Source: Candidatus Babeliales bacterium (GTDB lineage: Bacteria; Babelota; Babeliae; Babelales; RVW-14). Taken from it: a stretch of 64,000 nucleotides of DNA. Location of the stretch: the NCBI GenBank assembly GCA_019749895.1, contig JAIEPG010000002.1, positions 197,750 to 261,749 on the forward strand, given 5' to 3'. Of this stretch, positions 36,689 to 44,235 are shown piece after piece (within the stretch, counting starts at the first letter, position 1; each line of letters starts with the position of its first letter). The notes beneath the pieces are model-generated. The model was not told where the DNA came from. It saw only the letters and a list, made by a program, of their open reading frames with translations, and ran no database searches. The translations under genes and the position numbers were made by a program.

Positions 36689-39205
36689 ATGAGCAGTACC
36701 AATGGAGTTTTTTCTGATTCGGTAAAAAGACAAGGAGACCTCCTTTTAGATGCATTCAACTTTCGTGTGGGCAAACGCAAGGGCGAAGATGTTGCTTTTG
36801 ATCGTCTTAAAATTGAACAGGCAATTCGACGTTGCTGTGCCGAGTGCTTGCAAGATGTTTCAGTTGATTTGATTGTTGAAGAGTTGATGCGCAATATTTA
36901 CGATGGCATTCCAACAAAAGATTTGGAACGAGCGTTAATTTTGGCGGCAGTAGCACTCATGGAGCGTGATCCTGCGTACGATGTTTTGGCAGCACGTCTT
37001 TTTTTACAACGGATTTATAAAGAAATTATTGGTATTTCGGTTACCGAGCATACCATTGCGCAGCTCTATCAAGACCAGTTTATTATTGGCATTAAAAAAG
37101 GAATTGAAGCGGGTCGCTTAAACCCAAGATTGGCCGACTTTCCGCTTGAAGAGTTGGCAAAAAAAATGGTTATTGAGCGCGACAATTTGTTTCGCTACAT
37201 GGGTATTGCAACGCTTTACGAACGCTATTTTTTGAAAGCAGAAAAGACCGTTTTAGAATTGCCGCAAGCATTTTGGATGCGTGTAGCTATGGGCTTGGCG
37301 CTTAACGAAAAAGATCAGTTAAATAAAACGGTAGAGTTTTATAACGTTCTTTCAACGTTGCGTTATGTTTCTAGTACGCCCACCCTTTTTCATGCTGCCA
37401 TGGTGCATGCGCAGCTCAGCTCATGCTATCTTACGTACGTTGACGATGACTTGAATCACATTTTTAAATGCCTGCGCGACAATGCCAACCTTTCAAAATT
37501 TTCTGGTGGCATTGGCAACGACTGGACACAGTTGCGTGCAGCAGGTACGCCAATTAAAAGTATTAACGCAGACAGCCAGGGGCTTATACCGTTTTTGCGC
37601 ATTGCCAACGACGTGGTTTCGGCAATTAACCGCAGTGGTAACCGCCGTGGTGCAACGTGTGCGTATCTTGAAGTGTGGCATTTGGACTATGAAGATTTCT
37701 TAGATTTGCGCCGCAACACGGGCGATGAACGCCGTCGCACGCACGACATGAATACTGCAAGTTGGATTCCAGATTTGTTTATGAAGCGTGTGCTGAGTGA
37801 TGGCGATTGGACTTTTTTCTCTCCTCACGAAACGCCAGATTTGCATGGATTGTACGGTAAGAAATTTGAAGAGCGTTATGCACACTACGAATTGATGGCA
37901 CTTCAAGGTAAAATTGAATTTTTTAAAGTAGTCAAAGCGCAACAATTGTGGCGCAAGATGCTCACGCGATTGTTTGAAACAGGACATCCGTGGGTAACGT
38001 TTAAAGATGCGTGCAACGTTCGTTCGCCGCAAGATCATGCCGGTGTGGTGCATTCATCAAATTTGTGTACTGAAATTACGCTCAATACCTCGCGTGAAGA
38101 AACAGCCGTGTGTAACATTGGCTCAGTAAATCTTGGCCGCCACGTTTTTGATGGTAAAATTGACGATGAGTTGTTGGCTCAAACTATTGAAACGTCAATT
38201 CGTATGTTGGACAATGTGATTGATATTAACTTTTATCCAACATCTGAAGCAAAAGCGAGTAACATGCGCCACCGACCAATTGGCATTGGCGTGATGGGTT
38301 TTCAAGATGCGCTCTTTAAAATGGATCTTTCTTTTGAAGATGAGCGTACGTTGCAGCTGGCAGACGAGTTGCAAGAAAAGGTCTCATACCACTCAATTAA
38401 AACGTCGGCATTGTTGGCACAAGAGCGCGGTGCGTATGAATCATTTAAAGGTTCAAAGTGGGACCGCAATATTTTCCCTGTTGATACATTAGATTTGCTT
38501 GAGCAAGAGCGTGGTATGCCTATTGATACACCACGCACGTGCAGTATGGATTGGGCACCAGTGCGTGCATTGGTACAAGAGCATGGTATGCGCAACTCTA
38601 ATTTAATGGCTATTGCACCAACAGCTACCATTTCCAATATTGTTGGCTGTTTCCCGTCAATTGAACCGATTTACAAAAATATGTACGTTAAGGCAAACTT
38701 GAACGGTGAGTTTACCGTGATCAACCATTATTTGGTGCATGACCTGAAAAAAGCTGGCTTGTGGAGCAAAGAAATGGCCGACAAGATCAAATACTTTGAT
38801 GGCAGCGTGCAAATGATTGAAGAGATTCCAACTGCGCTAAAAAATAAATATAAAGAAGCATTTGAAATTAACCAAGAATGGTTGGTCAAATTGGCAGCTC
38901 GACGTGCAAAATGGATAGATCAAAGTCAGTCACTCAACATTTTTGTGGTTGGCGCTTCGGGCAAAAAGCTTAATGATTTGTATTTTGCTGGTTGGCAAAC
39001 GGGTGTTAAAACGTTTTATTACTTGCGTACCATGGCGGCTAGTCAAATTGAAAAATCTACGCTTGATGCAAAAACATTTGGCTTTACGCAAAAGCGTCAG
39101 TACGATAGCAATGCTGGTCAAAGTGGAGCTGCTCACGTGAACGTGCCAGCAACCGACGCAGCTGCGTGCAACATTGACGATCTTTCATGTGAGTCGTGCC
39201 AGTAG
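36689..39205 (+). CDS. nrdA: Ribonucleoside-diphosphate reductase, alpha subunit
   Basis: Catalytic subunit of class I ribonucleotide reductase, making dNDPs. Order: an ATP-cone (about 25-115, KRKGEDVAFDRLKIEQAIRR) for allosteric activity control, the all-alpha N-domain, then the ten-stranded barrel. Catalytic residues are visible: the Cys pair in QLSSCYL and AVCNIGSVNLG, and the Asn, Cys and Glu of NLCTEITLN. The PTATISNIVGC loop is standard. The C-terminal tail CNIDDLSCESCQ supplies the CxxC that reduces the active site. SD AAAGGAA. nrdB follows 32 bp later. The paired beta subunit is of the class Ic type. Confidence 0.96.
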   Translation: MSSTNGVFSDSVKRQGDLLLDAFNFRVGKRKGEDVAFDRLKIEQAIRRCCAECLQDVSVDLIVEELMRNIYDGIPTKDLERALILAAVALMERDPAYDVLAARLFLQRIYKEIIGISVTEHTIAQLYQDQFIIGIKKGIEAGRLNPRLADFPLEELAKKMVIERDNLFRYMGIATLYERYFLKAEKTVLELPQAFWMRVAMGLALNEKDQLNKTVEFYNVLSTLRYVSSTPTLFHAAMVHAQLSSCYLTYVDDDLNHIFKCLRDNANLSKFSGGIGNDWTQLRAAGTPIKSINADSQGLIPFLRIANDVVSAINRSGNRRGATCAYLEVWHLDYEDFLDLRRNTGDERRRTHDMNTASWIPDLFMKRVLSDGDWTFFSPHETPDLHGLYGKKFEERYAHYELMALQGKIEFFKVVKAQQLWRKMLTRLFETGHPWVTFKDACNVRSPQDHAGVVHSSNLCTEITLNTSREETAVCNIGSVNLGRHVFDGKIDDELLAQTIETSIRMLDNVIDINFYPTSEAKASNMRHRPIGIGVMGFQDALFKMDLSFEDERTLQLADELQEKVSYHSIKTSALLAQERGAYESFKGSKWDRNIFPVDTLDLLEQERGMPIDTPRTCSMDWAPVRALVQEHGMRNSNLMAIAPTATISNIVGCFPSIEPIYKNMYVKANLNGEFTVINHYLVHDLKKAGLWSKEMADKIKYFDGSVQMIEEIPTALKNKYKEAFEINQEWLVKLAARRAKWIDQSQSLNIFVVGASGKKLNDLYFAGWQTGVKTFYYLRTMAASQIEKSTLDAKTFGFTQKRQYDSNAGQSGAAHVNVPATDAAACNIDDLSCESCQ

Positions 39206-39237
39206 CTTATAAAACTTAACAAAAGAGGATAGAAATT

Positions 39238-40263
39238 ATGCAAGGAGCACGTATGGCAAAAAGAAACACTATTTTATCAAACAGTGAGTCAACTGATCCA
39301 AATAAAATATTGCCGATGAGATACATGTGGGCGCGTCAACATTATAAAGATGGCATTGCCAATACTTGGACACCTGAAGAAGTGTCTATGCAAAAGGATA
39401 TTGAGCAATGGAAATCCTCGTCAGTTTTAAATGACGACGAACGCCGCTTGATTTTGTGGAACCTTGGATTTTTTGCAACTGCAGAATCATTAACCGCAAA
39501 CAACATTGTTTTGGCCGTGTATCGTCATGTGGCAAATCCAGAATGCCGACAATATTTGTTGCGCCAAGCGTTTGAAGAAGCGGTGCATACGGATACCTTT
39601 ATTTATTGTTGCGATTCGCTTGGTCTTGATCCTGACTACATTTATAATATGTACAACACTATTCCATCGATTAAGCAAAAGGATGAATTTGTGGTCAACA
39701 TGACCACCACTATTTTGGACCCAGGCTTTAAAATTGATGGTCCAGAAAGTATTCAACGTTTCTTGTTGGATTTAGTTGGTTTTTATGTGATTATGGAAGG
39801 CATATTTTTTTATGCTGGTTTTGCTATGATGCTTGCACTTAGACGCCAACAAAAAATGACTGGCGTTGGTGAGCAATTTGAATACATTATGCGCGACGAA
39901 AGTTTGCATTTAGCTTTTGGGTGCGATTTAATTAATACCATTAAAGTTGAGCATCCTGAAGCGTGGGACAAAGCATTTCAAGACAAAGTGGTAAGTTTAA
40001 TTGAACAAGCAGTTGAGCTTGAAAAGAATTATGCTTACGATGCTTGTCCGCGTGGCTTGTTGGGCATTAACGCACAACAATTTTGCAATTATGTTGAACA
40101 CATGGCAGACCGTCGCTTAGAGCGTCTTGGCTTGCCAAAAGTATACAATCAAGACAATCCATTTCCATGGATGGGTCAGGCAACCGACCTTTCCAAGGAA
40201 AAGAATTTTTTTGAAACACGCGTTACGGAATACCAATCCGCCGGCTCTCTAAGCTGGGATTAA
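39238..40263 (+). CDS. nrdB: Ribonucleotide reductase beta subunit, class Ic type
   Basis: Metal-cofactor subunit that starts catalysis in NrdA. Ligands fit the ferritin-like core: E83 (FFATAESL), E114 and H117 (FEEAVHTDTF), a Glu in the IMEGIFFYAGF helix, and Glu/His of MRDESLHLAF. The residue four after H117, where class Ia proteins carry the radical Tyr, is F121, and the first ligand is Glu rather than Asp. Both match the Chlamydia trachomatis class Ic protein, which uses a Mn/Fe centre without a tyrosyl radical. Two starts are possible: ATG 39238 (SD AGAGGA) or ATG 39253 (SD AAGGAG, 5 nt); the longer is given. A GCAA-loop terminator follows. Confidence 0.93.
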   Translation: MQGARMAKRNTILSNSESTDPNKILPMRYMWARQHYKDGIANTWTPEEVSMQKDIEQWKSSSVLNDDERRLILWNLGFFATAESLTANNIVLAVYRHVANPECRQYLLRQAFEEAVHTDTFIYCCDSLGLDPDYIYNMYNTIPSIKQKDEFVVNMTTTILDPGFKIDGPESIQRFLLDLVGFYVIMEGIFFYAGFAMMLALRRQQKMTGVGEQFEYIMRDESLHLAFGCDLINTIKVEHPEAWDKAFQDKVVSLIEQAVELEKNYAYDACPRGLLGINAQQFCNYVEHMADRRLERLGLPKVYNQDNPFPWMGQATDLSKEKNFFETRVTEYQSAGSLSWD

Positions 40264-40273
40264 TAAAAACGAA

Positions 40274-40306
40274 GGGGCTTACCGCAAGGTAGGCCTCTTT
40301 TATTTT
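40274..40306 (+). terminator. Terminator after nrdAB
   Basis: GGGGCTTACC, GCAA tetraloop and GGTAGGCCTC (40274-40297) form a 10-bp stem with two wobble pairs, followed by TTTATTTT. It lies 10 bp after nrdB and just ahead of the ligD-like gene. Confidence 0.75.
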
Positions 40307-40318
40307 GTGGGGAAAAAA

Positions 40319-41194
40319 ATGGACATGAAGATTGGTCGTTATCTGGTGAATGTTCCTAATCCCGAAAAAATATGGTTTCCACAAAGCAAGATAACAAAAG
40401 GCGATATCGTTGCGTACTATCCTGATATAGCGCCGTACATGTTGCCATTTATCAAAGACCGTGCACTAACGATGCATCGCTTCCCCAATGGTATTGATCA
40501 TGAAGGTTTTTATCAAAAAAATATCGGCGAGCATTTTCCTAGTTGGGTTGCTTCAAAAAAAATAAAAAACAGAGAAGCTGGTTACACAACGTACGTTGTG
40601 TGTAACAATGCTGCCTCACTTGCGTATCTTGCAACACAAGCAAGCATTACGCCGCATTTGTGGCTGAGTAAAGTTGATAAACTTAATTATCCTGATCGTA
40701 TGATTTTTGATTTAGATCCGTTTGATGATGATTTTGCAACCGTGCGCTGGACAGCTCTGGAACTCAAAAAGCTATTGCAAGAGATTGGTATGCCCACATT
40801 TGTTATGACAACTGGCTCGCGGGGTCTGCATGTGGTAGTGCCGCTCAAGCGCGTTGCAACATTTGATGTGGTGCGCGAATACGCGCGTTCTATTGCCACG
40901 CTTTTGGTTGACCGTTATCCAAAAAAATTAACGATTAATGCACGTAAAGAATCTCGTGGGCGCAGATTACTGATCGACTGCATGCGCAATTCGTATGGTG
41001 CTACCGCTGTCGCACCTTATGCCGTGCGCGCCATTGAAAAAGCTCCCGTGGCAACACCCATTTTTTGGGAAGAGCTGGCACGTATAACGCCGCAGCGTTT
41101 TACCATTAAAACTATTTTTAAACGATTGTTGCAAAAAGAAGATCCTTGGCAAACACTCAATAACGTTGCGTCGGTATTAAAACCGTTGTCATAA
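40319..41194 (+). CDS. LigD-type polymerase/primase domain protein, stand-alone
   Basis: Corresponds to the polymerase domain of LigD, which fills or extends ends (often with rNTPs) in bacterial non-homologous end joining. The archaeo-eukaryotic primase fold motifs are seen: MIFDLDP with catalytic Asp131 and Asp133, MTTGSRGLHVVVPL, and the third acidic segment near RRLLIDCMRNSYGATAVAPYA. KIWFPQSKITKGDIVAYY starts the family. No ligase domain is attached. A GTG 12 nt upstream is in frame, but its surroundings form the SD (GTGGGG) for the ATG at 40319. The phosphoesterase gene follows 12 bp later. Confidence 0.88.
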   Translation: MDMKIGRYLVNVPNPEKIWFPQSKITKGDIVAYYPDIAPYMLPFIKDRALTMHRFPNGIDHEGFYQKNIGEHFPSWVASKKIKNREAGYTTYVVCNNAASLAYLATQASITPHLWLSKVDKLNYPDRMIFDLDPFDDDFATVRWTALELKKLLQEIGMPTFVMTTGSRGLHVVVPLKRVATFDVVREYARSIATLLVDRYPKKLTINARKESRGRRLLIDCMRNSYGATAVAPYAVRAIEKAPVATPIFWEELARITPQRFTIKTIFKRLLQKEDPWQTLNNVASVLKPLS

Positions 41195-41206
41195 TGTTGG
41201 GAGTAT

Positions 41207-41854
41207 ATGCACATACGACAAAGCTGGGTAATGGTGGGTCTCTTGTTACTGGTGGGTGTGGCAATGGTTTCAAAAACGGGTTTGAAAAAATACCAGCAGC
41301 GGCGCAATCTTAAAGAATCTGGTGAGCCGGCAGCGCGCAAAAAGTCGTCTGCAAAAAGTCTTATCTTTGTTATTCAAAAACATGCTTCAAGCCATTTGCA
41401 CTACGATTTTCGTTTGGAAATTGATGGCGTGTTAAAGTCGTGGGCTGTTCCAAAAGGCCCTTCTCTTGACCCGCGCGTAAAGCGCTTGGCACTACCCACT
41501 GACGATCATCCGTACGACTATGCAACGTTTGAAGGCGTAATTCCTGAGGGAAATTATGGCGCTGGTACCGTAATGGTGTGGGACAAAGGAACGTACAAAA
41601 ACATCAAAGAAAAAGATGGCACGCTGGTGCCGCTGAGCACGTGCTATGACAATGGCCATCTCGAATTTTTCTTGAAAGGTAAAAAACTTAAAGGTGCGTT
41701 TACGCTGGTGCGCACGGGCGAGGGCAACGGTGAGCGCTGGTTGCTGATCAAAATGCGTGATGAGTATGCTGATGCACGACGCAATCCGGTCAGTTCAGAG
41801 CCTGATTCTGCCAAAACAGGGCGTAGTATGAAAGAGATTGAGCAAGTTGGTTGA
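41207..41854 (+). CDS. LigD-type 3'-phosphoesterase domain protein, stand-alone
   Basis: Corresponds to the phosphoesterase domain of LigD, which trims 3'-phosphate and ribonucleotide ends before sealing. Motifs: FVIQKHASSHLHYDFRLE (His63, His65, Asp67 region, metal site), SWAVPKGPSLDP, DHPYDYATFEG, IPEGNYGAG and WDKGTY. An N-terminal hydrophobic stretch (about 7-21) precedes the domain; it may be a membrane segment, or the true start may be the later ATG at 41264 (MVSKTGLKKYQQRR). The SD for 41207 (GGGAG) is only 3 nt away, which leaves the start open. Operon partner of the polymerase gene; no ATP-dependent ligase or Ku lies in the window. Confidence 0.88.
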   Translation: MHIRQSWVMVGLLLLVGVAMVSKTGLKKYQQRRNLKESGEPAARKKSSAKSLIFVIQKHASSHLHYDFRLEIDGVLKSWAVPKGPSLDPRVKRLALPTDDHPYDYATFEGVIPEGNYGAGTVMVWDKGTYKNIKEKDGTLVPLSTCYDNGHLEFFLKGKKLKGAFTLVRTGEGNGERWLLIKMRDEYADARRNPVSSEPDSAKTGRSMKEIEQVG

Positions 41855-41863
41855 GGTGGTTAT

Positions 41864-42775
41864 ATGAAATTTTTTGTTTGTTGTTTTTCTTTGCTTTTTT
41901 TTATTGGGCAAGTGCAAGCGGCTGATGAAGATTTTGAGCAAGAACTAACATCTTGGTGTGCTCAACATGGAGCTTTGTTGAGGCCCTGCCTGAACGGTTT
42001 TTTTGTTGTTCCTGATAAAAGCTTTTGTTGCAAAAAAATAATAGAGATACTTGCAAGAAACATTGGTGTGCAAGAAAGGATACAACTGTTAAAAAAAGCC
42101 TTAGGCAATGCAACATTGCAAGATATTGACCAAAAAAGGGCCTTGTTTATTGCTCTTACAAAAGGTGTTATAGATCCCTATCTTTATCAGCTTGTTAAGT
42201 TCTTACACGATCGTGGTGCACAGATTGATCTTTGTGGTTCTGAGGGCAAGACCGCGTTGCATTATGCCTGTCAGCGAGAGCCTTTTTCAATAATTTTGGT
42301 TAGGGCTTTGGTTGTAACAGGGAAGGCCGGTGTTAATTTTTTTGACCAGATAGGTTATACACCCCTTGATTATTTACAGCTTCGTACTGATTCTTCAGAG
42401 CATATTACCAACGCTATAGCTTTGATGCGAAAAAATGGCGCAAAAACAAGCGAAGAGTTGATTTGTGCTCAGGTGCACGAAGAGCAGGTCTCAACAGACG
42501 AAGAAGATAATGAAGTGTTGTCTCAAGAAGAAGAAATTATTGAGACAGTTGAAGTAGTTCTAGATTCCGTTTCCTCTTCTTCTTCCCCGCAAAATTGTGC
42601 GCCTCAAGATTCTGTGCCTGAGCAGGAATCGCAAGAAATAGTGGCTCGAGAATTGATAATTGAAGCTTCAAGGCCCGAAGCCCCGGTACAACTTTCTCCA
42701 GGTATTTTGGCAATGTTTTATCCAGGGCAGGGTTGTACCTTTGCTGAAGCTGACAGGCGGGCGACTCAAAGGTAA
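41864..42775 (+). CDS. Exported ankyrin-type protein A
   Basis: Signal peptide 1-19 (FFIGQVQA). A helical region (20-95) precedes ankyrin-like repeats at about 100-205: LVKFLHDRGAQIDLCGSEGK, then TALHYACQREPFSIILVRAL, then a degenerate YTPLDYLQL repeat ending MRKNGAKTSEEL. The C-terminal third is acidic low complexity (TDEEDNEVLSQEEE) and Ser-rich. It is a paralogue of the protein at 43439-44212, with which it shares the repeat layout and the (K/R)-x-GAKTS-(Q/E)-EL junction. SD GAGGTGG. It lies 9 bp after the LigD-like phosphoesterase gene and may share its transcript. Confidence 0.75.
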   Translation: MKFFVCCFSLLFFIGQVQAADEDFEQELTSWCAQHGALLRPCLNGFFVVPDKSFCCKKIIEILARNIGVQERIQLLKKALGNATLQDIDQKRALFIALTKGVIDPYLYQLVKFLHDRGAQIDLCGSEGKTALHYACQREPFSIILVRALVVTGKAGVNFFDQIGYTPLDYLQLRTDSSEHITNAIALMRKNGAKTSEELICAQVHEEQVSTDEEDNEVLSQEEEIIETVEVVLDSVSSSSSPQNCAPQDSVPEQESQEIVARELIIEASRPEAPVQLSPGILAMFYPGQGCTFAEADRRATQR

Positions 42776-42786
42776 TTGGGTCGGCT

Positions 42787-43326
42787 TCAATTTTTTATGA
42801 AATGTTTCTGTGTAATGCCATGCGGATAGTCTGTGGAGCTTACTTTGCGAAAGCCTTTGCCGTTGACAAGATCTGGCGTAAGCGCAATGCCTTCTCTCAG
42901 ATCAACTGGGATAATAGTGATGATACTTTCATTAATTAAATCAGCATCATGAAATTGTTGTACTAAATTGGCTCCGCCTTCAAGCCAGATTATACAGTTT
43001 GGCTTCTCGTGTTCTATTTTTTTCATAAAATCTTGAACATTTGTGTTTACAAACGTTATCTCAGGGTGCTCGGGCTTTTCGGTACTTTCAGTAAAAACGT
43101 ACGTGTGTTTCCCTGCGTTGGGCCAATCGCCAAATGTGAGCATTTGCTCATAGGTTTTCCGGCCCATTACAATTAGATCAATCGATTGAAAAAAGTCTTT
43201 ATAGCCACAGTCCATGTCTGGCGGCAAGTCTGCACAAAATGAGTTTAACCAATCAACGCCGCCGTTTTTGTCGGCAATAAAGCCATCACGACTTATTGCA
43301 ATGTAAAGAATAACGTTTGTTTTCAT
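42787..43326 (-). CDS. DHFR-like reductase (RibD C-terminal/YyaP type)
   Basis: NADPH-dependent reductase fold of the dihydrofolate reductase superfamily. VILYIAISRDGFIADKNGGV at the N-terminus, DLIVMGRKTYEQML (nucleotide-binding loop), then CIIWLEGGANLVQQFHDADLI, the GG-x-x-L pattern, are family-typical. At 179 residues it is a stand-alone domain, like YyaP or pyrimidine reductase-like proteins. True FolA is less likely because the pattern matches the RibD_C group more closely. It interrupts two ankyrin paralogues on the other strand. SD is weak (AGAAG). Physiological substrate unknown. Confidence 0.82.
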   Translation of the reverse strand: MKTNVILYIAISRDGFIADKNGGVDWLNSFCADLPPDMDCGYKDFFQSIDLIVMGRKTYEQMLTFGDWPNAGKHTYVFTESTEKPEHPEITFVNTNVQDFMKKIEHEKPNCIIWLEGGANLVQQFHDADLINESIITIIPVDLREGIALTPDLVNGKGFRKVSSTDYPHGITQKHFIKN

Positions 43327-43438
43327 GATACTTCTTTTTTTTAAAAAAATTTAAGAAAGGTTGTTTTCTATGGTACAAAGTGTAACGATTGTATTAGTTT
43401 ACTGCTATTTTTTTATTATAAAAAGTGATCGATTTTGT

Positions 43439-44212
43439 ATGAATAAAAAACGAATTATTTTTTTCTTGCTTGGTATTTTTTTTGCATTTCATCACATGCA
43501 GGGAGCGAGCGAAACGCCAAGCGATACTCTTGTTAAGTTGTCTCATAATTTAAGCTGTACAATAATTCATGATCGTCCATTTATTGAGACAGTGCGAGCG
43601 GTTTTTGCCGATCCTCATTTTACAATTGCTGGAAAAAAATTGGTGCTTAAGAAGTTGCTTGTCAACGTGTACAATTTGAATGATTATGAAGGGGGTGAAC
43701 CGCTGATACTTGGGGCTATTCGTTCGAGTGGTTGCGGTTTTGGTTGTTTCGAGTTACTTACTTTATTAAAAGAAAGAGGAGCTTTGATTGATGCGCAAAG
43801 CAGTGCTAATGGTCATACTGCCCTTCATTTTGCTTGTGCAAAAAAAATATCGATGCAGCTTGTGCAGTTTTTGGTTGAAAAATGTAGCGCAAATCTCAAT
43901 ATATTGGATCATGCTAATAAAACGCCTCTTGATTATGTTTTGGCTACAAAGCAGGCAAAAGCTTCGCAGATTATTGAGTGGTTGCAAGCCAAAGGGGCAA
44001 AAACTTCTCAAGAATTACTGGCTTTGCAGCAACAGCAAGAAGAGGAGGTGGAGGAGTCGGTTGAGCTGCCCGTGAGTACGCCACCACGGCTGCTTGTACT
44101 TGAGCATCAAGATTTTATTGCGCAGCTTAATGCGCCGGTTGCTTTTGCAGAAGAGCTTGTTTTGGGGGATTTGTCTTCTCTTTTTCCAGAAGCTTTTCTT
44201 GGGGGAGTCTAA
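43439..44212 (+). CDS. Exported ankyrin-type protein B
   Basis: Signal peptide 1-23 (IIFFLLGIFFAFHHMQGA). Ankyrin-like repeats at about 110-190: LLKERGALIDAQSSANGHTA, then LHFACAKKISMQLVQFLVEK, then KTPLDYVLATKQAKASQIIE, ending LQAKGAKTSQELLAL. The C-terminus is Glu-rich then neutral. Paralogous to protein A at 41864-42775. Codons before 43439 are open back to a TTG at 43361 but would place a second hydrophobic segment in front of the signal peptide; a weak promoter-like TTGTAT/TATTAT pair at 43389-43419 also favours the later start. SD is poor. Confidence 0.72.
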   Translation: MNKKRIIFFLLGIFFAFHHMQGASETPSDTLVKLSHNLSCTIIHDRPFIETVRAVFADPHFTIAGKKLVLKKLLVNVYNLNDYEGGEPLILGAIRSSGCGFGCFELLTLLKERGALIDAQSSANGHTALHFACAKKISMQLVQFLVEKCSANLNILDHANKTPLDYVLATKQAKASQIIEWLQAKGAKTSQELLALQQQQEEEVEESVELPVSTPPRLLVLEHQDFIAQLNAPVAFAEELVLGDLSSLFPEAFLGGV

Positions 44213-44235
44213 CTTTTCTGGTGTTGCCAACTGAA

